DNA of 45,435 nt from Rhabdothermincola sediminis (GCF_014805525.1 NZ_JACFSZ010000022.1:1-45435), one strand, 5' to 3'. Positions 35,119-43,257 are shown, counted from the first letter of the stretch. The notes: a model not told the origin generated them from the sequence alone. A program made the numbers and translations.

Positions 35119-36288
35119 ATGAAGACTTTTGACGCACTGGGTGTTTCCCCAGACCTCGTCGCCACGCTTCGAGAGCGTGGCATCGAACAACCGTTCCCCA
35201 TTCAAGAGCTCACCATCCCGGATGCGCTGGCCGGCCGTGACGTGTGCGGTAAGGCGAAGACCGGCTCGGGCAAGACCCTGGCGTTCGGCCTCCCGATCCT
35301 CGAGCGGGTCAGCCGGGCCGAGCCTGGCCGGCCCCGAGCCCTGGTGCTCGTGCCCACCCGCGAGCTGGCGGGCCAGGTCCGCGACGAGCTGGCGCCGTTG
35401 GCGGCCCGCCGTGACCTGCGGGTGGAGGCCATCTACGGCGGCGCCCGGATGGAGCAGCAGGCCCGTGCCCTGACCGGTCGGGTGGACGTGGTGGTCGCCA
35501 CTCCGGGGCGGATGATCGACTTCATCGGCCGCAAGCAGGTCCGCCTCGACGACGTCGCCCACGTGGTCATCGACGAGGCGGACCGCATGGCCGACATGGG
35601 GTTCCTGCCCCAGGTGGAGTGGATCCTGCGGCACATCCCCGGTGACCACCAGACGTTGCTGTTCTCCGCCACCCTCGACGGGGTGGTGGACACGTTGATC
35701 CAGCGCTACCAGCGGGAGCCGGCGATGCACGAGGTCGCCTCCGGTCAGGTGACCGTGGAGGAGATGGAGCATCGGTTCCTGCTGGTGCACGAGCTGGACA
35801 AGGTGAAGGTGGCGGCAGCCATCGCGGCCGGCGCGACCCGCACGATCATGTTCGTCAACACCAAGCGGGCGGCCGATCGCTTGGCCCGGTCCCTCTCCGC
35901 GGAGGGGGTGCGGGCTCGATCCATCCACGGTGACCTGCGCCAGCGTGAGCGGGAGCGGGCCCTCGGCGACTTCGCAGACGGCAAGCTCCCGGTGCTGGTC
36001 GCGACCGACGTCGCCGCTCGCGGCATCCATGTCGACGAGGTCGACGTGGTCGTGCACTACGACCCACCCGAGGAGCACAAGACCTACCTGCATCGTTCCG
36101 GGCGAACCGCCCGGGCGGGGGAGTCGGGCGTCGTGGTCACGCTGGTGCTGTGGAACCAGGAGCTCGAGGTCAAGCGGCTGATGCGCCGCCTCGGCATCGA
36201 GCAGCCGATCGTGGAGGTCTTCTCCAACGATCCCCGGCTCGCTGACCTGGCGAGTTGGGACCCGGCCGCGAACGCCGCCGTGGTCTGA
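35119..36288 (+). CDS. DEAD-box RNA helicase
   Basis: The product has 389 residues from ATG 35119 (ATG 35110 is only 2 bases past a TACCCT that looks like a -10). Motifs in order: Q motif (FDALGVSPDLVATLRERGIE, then PFPIQ), AKTGSGKT, PTRELA, TPGR, DEAD in VIDEADRMADMGFL, SAT, then in the second domain FVNTKRAAD, DVAARGIHV and HRSGRTARAG. There is no long basic C-terminal tail, so it is a compact helicase for RNA remodelling, perhaps ribosome assembly or cold adaptation. No specific ortholog name is assigned. Confidence 0.94.
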   Translation: MKTFDALGVSPDLVATLRERGIEQPFPIQELTIPDALAGRDVCGKAKTGSGKTLAFGLPILERVSRAEPGRPRALVLVPTRELAGQVRDELAPLAARRDLRVEAIYGGARMEQQARALTGRVDVVVATPGRMIDFIGRKQVRLDDVAHVVIDEADRMADMGFLPQVEWILRHIPGDHQTLLFSATLDGVVDTLIQRYQREPAMHEVASGQVTVEEMEHRFLLVHELDKVKVAAAIAAGATRTIMFVNTKRAADRLARSLSAEGVRARSIHGDLRQRERERALGDFADGKLPVLVATDVAARGIHVDEVDVVVHYDPPEEHKTYLHRSGRTARAGESGVVVTLVLWNQELEVKRLMRRLGIEQPIVEVFSNDPRLADLASWDPAANAAVV

Positions 36289-36300
36289 TTTCGCCCTGGT

Positions 36301-36343
36301 TTGCTCCAGAAGCAAGGCCATCCTGCCGACAGGACACCTGGCC
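36301..36343 (+). terminator. Possible terminator after the helicase gene
   Basis: Two adjacent hairpins start 12 bases after the stop: TTGCT/AGCAA (36301-36315), then GGCCA/TGGCC enclosing CCTG/CAGG (36316-36343). The stems are short and no T tract follows. Confidence 0.35.
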
Positions 36344-36389
36344 GTCCCCGTGCGCGGGCTGGGGACATGTCGTCGATGGGACACCATGC

Positions 36390-37727
36390 ATGAGTGCTGA
36401 AGGCAACGATCGGGACCCGAAGGCCCCTCGCACGTTGTTCTCCCTGGGCCGAGAGGGTTCGAAGAAGCGTCGGTCTCCCGCGGTGGAGGACGAGCAGCCT
36501 CCACCGCCTCCGGCCCCGCCGCCCTCGTCAGAGCTGCCCCCGCCGCCGCCGCCACCGCCGGGCACGCCGTCCTTCTGCGGTGAGTGCGGGACCGCGCTCG
36601 TCGCTGGCTCGGCGTTCTGCGGTGAGTGCGGCGCACCGGTCCCGCGCGGTCCGCTGGTCGAGGTCGCCGGCGCGGAGGCGGTCGAGGAGCCGGAGGAGAC
36701 CGTGGAGGTCCCGGAGGCCGAGCTCGTCGAAGAGGAGGGGGAGGCGGTCGAGGCTGCCGGCGAGGTCGAACTGGTCGAAGAGATGTTCGACGCGGCTGCT
36801 GACGAGGACCTCGATGTCGACACGCCGCTGTCCGTGTTCGCTCCGCCCCCGCCGCCACCCCCGCCACCCCCACCCCCGCCACCTCCACCACCTCCACCAC
36901 CTCCACCACCTCCACCACCTCCACCACCTGCGGTGGAGGATGACGGCTCGGTCGCGGGCGGGACGACCGAGGCGCCGGCCGAGGGCTCCGAGACGGAGCG
37001 GGACACCAGCGACGACACCGTCCCGGTCGCGGCGATGGCCGCGGTCGCCGCGGGCGCCGGGACGGCCGGAGCGGCTGGGGCCGCCGGGTCTCCGTCGTCC
37101 CCACCGGTGCCTGCCGGCGCGGGCACCAAGAGCAACAAGGGGGTGATGATCGGAGTCGGCGGCGCCGTCGTGCTCCTGTTGATCATCGTGGGCATCGTCG
37201 CGCTGGCCGGTGGCGGTGGTGGCGACAAGGACTCGACCGAGGCCGCCTCCTCGGAGGAGTCCACGACCACCACCCGGGCCGAGCGCTCGACCACCACCAC
37301 GGCGGACCCGCCCTCGACCACGTCGTCGGTGGAGAGCACCACCACGAGCTCCTCGTCGACGACGTCGTCGACCAACACGACATCGACCACCGCCGCCGTC
37401 ACCCTGCCACCCCAGACCATCATCGGGCCCCCGCCGACCAACCCCGGACCGACCGGTCCGGCCTTCCTGGTGTTCAGCGGAGGCTCCTGCCAGATCCCGA
37501 AGAACGGCTCGGCCACCATCGGGACGATGTCGAACGTCGGCGGCTCGGCGGGGACCTACTCCGCCTCCAGCCCGCAGCTCACCGTGCCCCAGGGCACCAT
37601 CGCGGCGGGTTCGTCGATCCCGGTGACCGCCACGGCCGCGCCCGGGTACGAAGGGCCGACGACCATCACCTTCAGCGGGCCGGGCCTCTCGGGTACCACC
37701 ATCAGCTGCCGCGTGCTGAACGGGTAG
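36390..37727 (+). CDS. Zinc-ribbon, polyproline, single-helix membrane protein
   Basis: The product has 445 residues. It contains a basic N-terminus, two short proline runs and a zinc ribbon (C63, C66, C77, C80; FCGECG twice). An acidic Glu/Val-rich segment (about 85-145), 29 consecutive prolines (152-180), an Ala/Gly-rich stretch and one membrane helix (about 252-273) follow. Outside the helix lie a Ser/Thr-rich linker (275-345) and a C-terminal beta domain of about 90 residues (FLVFSGGSCQIPKNGSATIG), resembling a surface immunoglobulin-like fold. The zinc ribbon would be cytoplasmic. The ATG was chosen because MSAEGND precedes the first recognisable segment. The function is unknown; the long proline run should demand elongation factor P. 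Confidence 0.8.
   Translation: MSAEGNDRDPKAPRTLFSLGREGSKKRRSPAVEDEQPPPPPAPPPSSELPPPPPPPPGTPSFCGECGTALVAGSAFCGECGAPVPRGPLVEVAGAEAVEEPEETVEVPEAELVEEEGEAVEAAGEVELVEEMFDAAADEDLDVDTPLSVFAPPPPPPPPPPPPPPPPPPPPPPPPPPPPPAVEDDGSVAGGTTEAPAEGSETERDTSDDTVPVAAMAAVAAGAGTAGAAGAAGSPSSPPVPAGAGTKSNKGVMIGVGGAVVLLLIIVGIVALAGGGGGDKDSTEAASSEESTTTTRAERSTTTTADPPSTTSSVESTTTSSSSTTSSTNTTSTTAAVTLPPQTIIGPPPTNPGPTGPAFLVFSGGSCQIPKNGSATIGTMSNVGGSAGTYSASSPQLTVPQGTIAAGSSIPVTATAAPGYEGPTTITFSGPGLSGTTISCRVLNG
36879..36929 (+). repeat. 9-bp tandem repeat inside the polyproline codons
   Basis: CCACCTCCA is repeated 5.7 times without interruption and encodes prolines 164-180. It is the most uniform part of an 87-base proline run (36843-36929) and is likely to vary in copy number in steps of three residues. 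Confidence 0.85.
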
Positions 37728-37730
37728 CGT
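37725..37730 (+). promoter_or_regulatory. -10 element of the DNA methyltransferase gene (leaderless type)
   Basis: TAGCGT is followed by 7 bases and GTG 37738. Its TAG is the stop codon of the preceding gene. Confidence 0.55.
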
Positions 37731-37737
37731 CGCCGCC

Positions 37738-39459
37738 GTGGGTGGCCCGACCCCGGTGTCGAGCTCGGCGGAATACCTCCAGCAGGTCACGGCACACGCG
37801 GCACGACTCGGTCAGGGGAGCGACCAGCCTGCCGGCTCATCGTCCCCAGACCTGCTCGGCATCGCACACCAGGCCCTCCAGGAGCGGGATGCTCGACGGC
37901 GGGCCGGCGCGTTCTACACCCCGGCGCCGGTCGCCCTCAGGCTCGCCCGATTGGTCCTCGAGGACCTCGACCGGGCGGTGAGGGTGTGTGACCCGGCGTG
38001 CGGCGGGGGAGCGTTCCTGCTCGCCGCGGGCCGGGTCCTCGAGAGCCGCGGCCTGTCCCGGCGCCACATCGTCGAGGACCTGCTCTGGGGCGTCGACCTC
38101 GATCCCCGCTCGCTCGCGGTGGCGGAGCTGGCACTGGTCCGCTGGGCGGCCGAGGCGGGCGAGCGCGTCGAGCGGACGAACCTCGCCGTGGCCGACGGGC
38201 TGTGCCGAGGCCTCGACGCCTGGCCCGGGTCCGCGGAGCCCTTCGATGCCGTGCTCGGCAACCCGCCCTTCCAGAGCCAGCTCGCCAGTCGGACCGCCCG
38301 CACCGCCGAGCAGGCCGCGGCGTTGCGCCAGCGGCTCGGCGACGTGGCCAGCGGGTACGCCGACTCGTCGTCGTTGTTCCTCGCCACGGCGGTGGAGCTG
38401 GTCCGCGACGGGGGGCGGGTGGCGCTGGTGATGCCGGAGTCCTTCCTCGCGGCCCGCGATGCCCGCCCCGCACGCCGGTACGTGCTCCGCCACGCGGCGT
38501 TGCGGGGCCTGTGGCTGGCGGAGGGAGCCGTGTTCGACGCCTCGGTCCGGGTCTGCGCCCCGGTGCTCGAACGGCGCCCCCGTGGTGGGCAGCGGCCCGA
38601 CGAACCGATCCGGCGGTGGGTCGGGACGGCGATGGAGCCGGTCGACCCGGCTCCGATTCCCCTCGGCGCCCTGGACACAGCTCCCACGTGGTCGGGGTTG
38701 ATCGCCGACCGGCGCGGCGTGCCCCCGGTGGAGCTCGACACCCCCGGGCGGGGGCGGCTCGGGGACCTGGCCCGCGCCACCGCCGGGTTCCGGGCCCAGT
38801 ACTACGGCATCGGCCCCCACGTGGTCGATGCCGGCGTCGGCGCGTCGGGGCCGCCGGCGGAGGGGCTGGCACCGCTCGTGACCGCAGGTGCGATCGACCC
38901 CCTGCGATGCCTGTGGGGGCAGCGACCGGTGCGCTTCGCCGGGCAGCGATGGACCGCACCGGTGGTGGACCTGGAGGCCCTGCGGCGAGCAGATCCCGAC
39001 CTCGCACGCTGGGCGGACTCGGTGCTGGTGCCCAAGGTCGTGGTCGCCACCCAGACCCGGGTGCTCGAGGCAGCGGTCGATGAGACCGGCGGGTGGTGGC
39101 CGTCGGTGCCGGTGGTGGCGGTGACCGCGGACCCGGAGGACCTCTGGGCCGTGGCCGCGATCCTCCTGGCCCCTCCGGTGAGCGCGTGGGCCATGGCCAG
39201 GGTCGCCGGCGCCGCGCTGTCGGCCGACGCGGTGAAGCTCGCGGCCCGCGAGGTGCTGGAGATCCCCCTGCCGTCTCGTCGCCGCCCCTGGGAGCGGGCC
39301 GCGGCACTGCTACGGGACGGCGCGGCCGCGGCCTCCGTCGGCGACGGCTCACGCTGGCGGGCGCTGCTGGTGCGCGCCGGCGCGGTGATGACCGAGGCCT
39401 ACGGCGCCGGGGAGCGCTGCCTGGCCTGGTGGGAAGCGCGGTTGCCGCCGTTCCGCTGA
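37738..39459 (+). CDS. Solitary N6-adenine DNA methyltransferase (gamma class, TaqI/Eco57I-like)
   Basis: The product has 573 residues. Motif X is GAFYTPAPVALRLARLVL. The SAM-binding motif I is DPACGGGAFL (from residue 85), and the catalytic motif IV is NPPF (175-178), which specifies exocyclic amino methylation, most likely adenine. LVMPESFLAARDAR follows. The 300-residue C-terminal half would hold the target recognition domain (ARATAGFRAQYYGIGPHV). There is no N-terminal nuclease domain (only about 50 residues before motif X), and no restriction gene is adjacent, so it looks like an orphan modification enzyme. Its substrate site is unknown, and rRNA or protein methylation cannot be wholly excluded. 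Confidence 0.88.
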   Translation: MGGPTPVSSSAEYLQQVTAHAARLGQGSDQPAGSSSPDLLGIAHQALQERDARRRAGAFYTPAPVALRLARLVLEDLDRAVRVCDPACGGGAFLLAAGRVLESRGLSRRHIVEDLLWGVDLDPRSLAVAELALVRWAAEAGERVERTNLAVADGLCRGLDAWPGSAEPFDAVLGNPPFQSQLASRTARTAEQAAALRQRLGDVASGYADSSSLFLATAVELVRDGGRVALVMPESFLAARDARPARRYVLRHAALRGLWLAEGAVFDASVRVCAPVLERRPRGGQRPDEPIRRWVGTAMEPVDPAPIPLGALDTAPTWSGLIADRRGVPPVELDTPGRGRLGDLARATAGFRAQYYGIGPHVVDAGVGASGPPAEGLAPLVTAGAIDPLRCLWGQRPVRFAGQRWTAPVVDLEALRRADPDLARWADSVLVPKVVVATQTRVLEAAVDETGGWWPSVPVVAVTADPEDLWAVAAILLAPPVSAWAMARVAGAALSADAVKLAAREVLEIPLPSRRRPWERAAALLRDGAAAASVGDGSRWRALLVRAGAVMTEAYGAGERCLAWWEARLPPFR

Positions 39460-39526
39460 GCGGTCTCTCGGCTCGCGGCGCGCTCGCCTCGGGGTCGAGC
39501 CCGGGGTGCGAGGCCAGCGGGCGGGG

Positions 39527-39532
39527 TACGGT
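39527..39532 (+). promoter_or_regulatory. -10 element of the isocitrate-lyase-family gene (leaderless type)
   Basis: TACGGT is followed by 8 bases and ATG 39541. Confidence 0.5.
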
Positions 39533-39540
39533 CGGCGGCC

Positions 39541-40446
39541 ATGTCCCGGCCCGCATCCCACCCACCTGCCGGTGACCGGCTGCGCGCCCGGCTCGCCGCT
39601 GGGCAGACCGTCCTGATGCCCGGCGTGTGGGATCCGCTGTCGGCTCACCTGGCTCGCGCTGCCGGGTTCTCGACCGCGTTCCTGTCGGGCTACTGCGTGT
39701 CGGGGGCGCACCTCGGGGTTCCCGACATCGGCTTGCTGACCCAGACGGAGATGGCCGAGGTGGCCCGCCGCGTGTGCCGGGCGGCGCCGGAGCTGGCAGT
39801 GGTGGTGGACGCCGACACCGGCTATGGCGATCCGTCGAACACCATCCGCACCGTGGAGCTCTGGGAGGAGGCCGGCGCCGCCGGTATGTTCCTCGAGGAC
39901 CAGCGCTGGCCCAAGCGCTGCGGCCACCTGGACGGCAAGCAGGTGGTGCCCCGCGACGAGTGGCTGGCCAAGCTGCGGGCCGCGATCGCCCACCGCGACG
40001 CGCTGCACGTGACCGCCCGCACCGACGCCCGGGCGCCGCTGGGGCTCGACGAAGCCATCGAGCGGGCTCGGATGGCCGCCGACCTGGGCGTGGACGCGGT
40101 GTTCGTGGAAGCCCCCCGGTCGATCACCGAGCTGGAGCGGATCGCCTCCGCTCTGGAGGGCAGCGTGCTGGTGGCCAACATGGTGGAAGGGGGCAAGACG
40201 CCGCTGCTCACCCCGGATGAGCTGCACGAGCTGGGCTTCGACCTCATCGTCTCGCCGCTCACCGGCCTCTTCTCGGCGGTGCGGGCGCTGCGCGACACCT
40301 TCGAGCAGTTGGCCGGCGCCGGGACCCTGCGGGACGACCTCGGGCGGTTGGCGACGTTCGACGAGTTCACCGCGCTGGTCGAGCTCGACCGCTGGGAGCG
40401 CGCCGGCGATCCCGCCCACGGGGATGGTGCACCCGCAGGCCCGTGA
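39541..40446 (+). CDS. Isocitrate lyase/PEP mutase superfamily enzyme
   Basis: The product has 301 residues and a TIM barrel. Motifs: PGVWDPLSAHLARAAGF, D90-A-D92 in VDADTGYG (metal binding), FLEDQRWPKRCGH with the lyase-type Cys in KRCGH (125-129), and TARTDA. The Cys motif favours a carbon-carbon lyase such as 2-methylisocitrate lyase (PrpB-like) over a phosphonomutase, but oxaloacetate decarboxylase or another 2,3-dicarboxylate lyase is possible. No propionate genes are adjacent. The stop lies in the first 26-bp repeat of the metX leader. Confidence 0.87.
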   Translation: MSRPASHPPAGDRLRARLAAGQTVLMPGVWDPLSAHLARAAGFSTAFLSGYCVSGAHLGVPDIGLLTQTEMAEVARRVCRAAPELAVVVDADTGYGDPSNTIRTVELWEEAGAAGMFLEDQRWPKRCGHLDGKQVVPRDEWLAKLRAAIAHRDALHVTARTDARAPLGLDEAIERARMAADLGVDAVFVEAPRSITELERIASALEGSVLVANMVEGGKTPLLTPDELHELGFDLIVSPLTGLFSAVRALRDTFEQLAGAGTLRDDLGRLATFDEFTALVELDRWERAGDPAHGDGAPAGP

Positions 40447-40510
40447 TCGGGTCACCCGGCGGCGGGCCGTGATCCGACCACCCGGCAGCAGGCCGTGATC
40501 TGGTTACCCA
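40441..40510 (+). repeat. 26-bp tandem repeats, 2.7 copies, before the metX promoter
   Basis: Copies begin at 40441, 40467 and 40493, each starting CCGTGATC; the first two share 22 of 26 bases, and the last is 18 bases long. Each contains GTGATCNG followed by a half-site ending AC; copy 1 is near-palindromic (GTGA...TCAC). They may be regulator binding sites. Confidence 0.65.
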
Positions 40511-40528
40511 CCAGGAGACCGGCCCGGC

Positions 40529-40534
40529 TACGCT
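40529..40534 (+). promoter_or_regulatory. -10 element of the metX leader
   Basis: TACGCT would start transcription near 40541, exactly at the first base-paired stem of the riboswitch. Confidence 0.5.
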
Positions 40535-40540
40535 GTTCGC

Positions 40541-40629
40541 CGACATCAGGAGTGGCCCGGGCAACCGGGTCCGGCAACCTGGGGCGGACACCCAAGGTGC
40601 CTCCCACCCCGAGGGGTGGGGATGTGGCC
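40541..40629 (+). ncRNA. SAM-I/IV-clan riboswitch
   Basis: The order of elements matches the SAM-I/SAM-IV fold. Closing stem P1 is ACATC (40543-40547) with GATGT (40621-40625). P2 follows with GGCCCGG-GCAA-CCGGG-T-CC. The conserved core CCGGCAACC (40571-40579) and AAGGTGCC (40594-40601) form P3. P4 is a hairpin with CCCACCCC/GGGGTGGG arms (40603-40620). A further stem GGCGGCG/CGCCGCC (40633-40647) may belong to the SAM-IV pseudoknot region or the expression platform. Its position before metX fits repression when S-adenosylmethionine is plentiful. SAM-IV is favoured because that class is actinobacterial; exact class assignment needs a covariance model. Confidence 0.75.
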
Positions 40630-40721
40630 AGAGGCGGCGTCGCCGCCAACGGCAACGAAATGTCCGGGCCTCGCCCGCTCGCCCCCGCGGTGTCCGACCC
40701 CCGAGCGACGGGAGAGATCGT

Positions 40722-41939
40722 TTGGCCGATGGTGCGCTTGACGAGGGCTTCGGCCGCGCGCCGATCAGCCCGGCGTCGCTGCCCGCCACCGGCGCGTGGC
40801 GGGTGGGGGACCCGGTGGGTCACCGGCGGTTCCTCACCCTCGCCACCGAGCGGCCGTTCGTGCTGGAGGGCGGCGGCAAGCTCCGGGGGATCACCGTCGC
40901 CTACGAGACCTGGGGGCAGCTCGACGCCGACGCCTCCAACGCGGTGCTGGTGTGCCACGCCCTCACCGGCGATTCGCACGCTGCCGGCCCCAGCGGGCAC
41001 GGGCACCCCACGCCGGGTTGGTGGGACGACCTGATCGGTGCCGGCCGGGCTCTGGATACCGACCGGCTCTTCGTGGTCTGCGCCAACGTGCTCGGCGGGT
41101 GCCAGGGCACCACGGGCCCGTCGTCGATGGACCCCGCCACCGGGCGCCCCTACGGCTCGCGGTTCCCGGTGGTGTCGATCCGCGACATGGTGCGCACCCA
41201 GGCCGCGCTCGCGGACCACCTCGGGGTCGACCGGTGGCTGGCGGTGGTGGGCGGATCCATGGGGGGGATGCAGGTCCTCGAGTGGGGGGTGATGTACCCC
41301 GACCGGGTCCGCTCGCTGGTGCCCATCGCCACCTGCGCGGCGGCCACAGCACAACAGATCGCGTTCAGCAGCGTGCAGCGCAGCACCATCGCCCTGGACC
41401 CGAGATGGCGGGGTGGTGATTACTACGACGCCGCGCCGGGTGACGGTCCGCACCAGGGGCTCGCCATCGCACGGGAGCTGGCCCAGATCACCTATCGCAG
41501 CGACCTGGTCTTCGACGACCGCTTCGGGCGCAACGTGCTCGACCCGATGGATGACACCTTCACCCTGTGGCAGCGCTTCGACGTCGAGGGCTACCTCGAC
41601 TACCACGGCGCCAAGTTGGTCCGCCGCTTCGACGCCAACTCCTATCTGGTGATCTGCAAGGCGATGGACCTGCACGACATCGGGCGAGGGCGCGGCGGGG
41701 TCGACGCGGCACTCCGCCGGGTCGTGGCCCCGACGCTCACGGTCAGCATCGACTCCGACTCCCTCTACTTCCCGTACCAGCAGGAGCAGATTCGTGACGC
41801 GCTGGCCGCCAACGGCACCCCGGTGGAGCACGCGATGGTCACGAGCGATCACGGCCACGATGCCTTCCTGCTGGAGACCGATCAAGTGGGTGACGCGCTG
41901 GTCGCCTTCCTCGAAGACGTGGAGAAACGACATGGCTGA
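40722..41939 (+). CDS. metX: Homoserine O-acetyltransferase
   Basis: MetX acylates homoserine, committing it to methionine. The product has 405 residues with an alpha/beta hydrolase fold: nucleophile S179 in GGSMGGMQVLEW, catalytic Asp in IDSDSLYFPYQQE, His in DHGHDAFLLE. The start is a TTG at 40722 with GGGAGAG about 5 bases before it; the first ATG that would keep the conserved N-terminus is much later, so TTG is preferred. Acetyl versus succinyl specificity cannot be fixed by eye. The gene sits behind the SAM-type riboswitch and overlaps the next gene by 8 bp. Confidence 0.93.
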   Translation: MADGALDEGFGRAPISPASLPATGAWRVGDPVGHRRFLTLATERPFVLEGGGKLRGITVAYETWGQLDADASNAVLVCHALTGDSHAAGPSGHGHPTPGWWDDLIGAGRALDTDRLFVVCANVLGGCQGTTGPSSMDPATGRPYGSRFPVVSIRDMVRTQAALADHLGVDRWLAVVGGSMGGMQVLEWGVMYPDRVRSLVPIATCAAATAQQIAFSSVQRSTIALDPRWRGGDYYDAAPGDGPHQGLAIARELAQITYRSDLVFDDRFGRNVLDPMDDTFTLWQRFDVEGYLDYHGAKLVRRFDANSYLVICKAMDLHDIGRGRGGVDAALRRVVAPTLTVSIDSDSLYFPYQQEQIRDALAANGTPVEHAMVTSDHGHDAFLLETDQVGDALVAFLEDVEKRHG

Positions 41940-43170
41940 CGCTCCCGACGACCCTCGCCCGGGTCAACCGGGCCAGTTGGGCCAGCCGGGCGGGGAAGCG
42001 CGGCGCTCGCAGCTTCGCCCGGAGACGGTGGCCATCCGCGCCGGGCGGGACGACAACGACCGCGCCCTCGCCCCGATCCTCTGGGCCACCACCACCTTCG
42101 TGACGCCGACCGTGGAGGAGGGTCGGCGCTTGGCGACGATGGCTGGCTCGCACCGCTTCTACAGCCGCTACGGCAACCCCACGGTGAGGGGCTTCGAGGA
42201 CGCGATCGCCGCGCTCGAAGGGGCCGAGGCAGCCCGCGCCTTCGCCTCCGGCATGGGGGCGCTGAGCGGGGTGGTGCTCGGGCTGTGCTCGGCGGGCGAT
42301 CATGTGGTCGCCCAGCGCCAGCTCTACGCCGGTACCCAGCTGTTGCTGCAGTCGGTGTGCCCGCGGTTCGGCATCGAGGTCACCTTCGTCGATGCCACCG
42401 AGCCGGGTGCATTCGCCGCGGCCGTCCGGCCGGGTGAGACGGTGCTCGTCCTGGCCGAGACTCCTGCGAACCCCAGGCTCGATCTCGCCGATCTCGACGA
42501 GCTGGGCGCCATCGCCGGGCCGATCACGGTCGTCGACTCGACCTTCGCCACCCCGCTCGGCCAGCGGCCGCTCGACCACGGCGTCGACCTGGTGGTGCAC
42601 TCGGCGACCAAGGCCATCGCCGGCCACAACGACGCCACCATCGGGGTGGTCGCCGGCGCGCGGGACCTCCTCGACTGGCTGTGGAGCTTCGCCGTGCTGC
42701 AGGGCGCGAACGCCTCGCCCTTCGACGCGATGAACGCCCTGCGGGGCCTGCGGACCCTCGGCGTGCGGCTCCGCCAGCAGACGGAGTCCGCTCACCGCTT
42801 GGCCGAGGTGCTCGAGCAGCACCCGCACGTGGCGGAGGTGCGCTACCCGGGGCTGGATTCGCATCCCCAGCGCGACCTGGCCAAGCGCCAGATGAACCTC
42901 GCTGGTGGCCTGCTCACGTTCGACCTGGCGGGTGGCCTGGACGCGGGGCGGACCTTCGTGGAGTCGGTGCGCATCGCTCAGCTCGCCTCCTCCCTCGGGG
43001 GGCCGGAGACGCTCGTGACCCATCCCGCGTCGACCACGCACGTGAGCCTCACCCCCGAGGAGCTGGCGGCCAACGGCATCGGTCCGGGCACCGTACGGGT
43101 CTCGGTCGGCCTCGAGCATCCCGATGACCTGGTGGCCGACGTCCTGCAGGCCCTCGATCGCATCGCCTGA
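41932..43170 (+). CDS. PLP-dependent trans-sulfuration enzyme (cystathionine gamma-synthase/O-acylhomoserine sulfhydrylase type)
   Basis: The product has 412 residues of the Cys/Met metabolism PLP family. FYSRYGNPTVRGFEDAIAALEGAE and SGMGALSGVVL bind the cofactor phosphate, VVDSTFATPLGQRPLDHG holds the pyridine-binding Asp, and K227 in HSATKAIAGHNDATIG is the Schiff-base lysine. LVTHPASTTHVSL completes the active site. The start is ATG 41932 with GGAGAAA upstream, overlapping metX. It should use the MetX product with sulfide (to homocysteine) or cysteine (to cystathionine); the length and motifs are closer to CGS/MetZ than to typical MetY. Confidence 0.9.
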   Translation: MADAPDDPRPGQPGQLGQPGGEARRSQLRPETVAIRAGRDDNDRALAPILWATTTFVTPTVEEGRRLATMAGSHRFYSRYGNPTVRGFEDAIAALEGAEAARAFASGMGALSGVVLGLCSAGDHVVAQRQLYAGTQLLLQSVCPRFGIEVTFVDATEPGAFAAAVRPGETVLVLAETPANPRLDLADLDELGAIAGPITVVDSTFATPLGQRPLDHGVDLVVHSATKAIAGHNDATIGVVAGARDLLDWLWSFAVLQGANASPFDAMNALRGLRTLGVRLRQQTESAHRLAEVLEQHPHVAEVRYPGLDSHPQRDLAKRQMNLAGGLLTFDLAGGLDAGRTFVESVRIAQLASSLGGPETLVTHPASTTHVSLTPEELAANGIGPGTVRVSVGLEHPDDLVADVLQALDRIA

Positions 43171-43196
43171 TCGCTCCCGCTCTGTTGCGGGAGTGA
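43171..43196 (+). terminator. Hairpin directly after the trans-sulfuration gene
   Basis: CTCCCGC and GCGGGAG flank TCTGTT; three further outer pairs (one wobble) extend the stem to ten. It starts at the base after the stop codon. No T tract follows. Confidence 0.6.
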
Positions 43197-43217
43197 GTCG
43201 GTTCGCGGTTTCGAACT

Positions 43218-43257
43218 GGCATGTCAAACGCGTGCCATGGCACGCGTTTGACATGCC
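43218..43257. repeat. Perfect 40-bp palindrome
   Basis: GGCATGTCAAACGCGTGCCA is followed at once by its exact reverse complement, with no spacer. It lies between convergent genes, 48 bases after one stop and 82 before the other. It could be a bidirectional terminator, a cruciform or a protein-binding site. Confidence 0.85.

Noticed and set aside
36843-36929. CRISPR-like array
   Set aside because: The repeat is a short codon-phased 9-mer without spacers; it encodes polyproline.
35047-37104. 685-aa minus-strand ORF
   Set aside because: It is antisense to the DEAD-box helicase and zinc-ribbon genes, with repetitive Arg/Pro/Val sequence caused by the CCACCT repeat.
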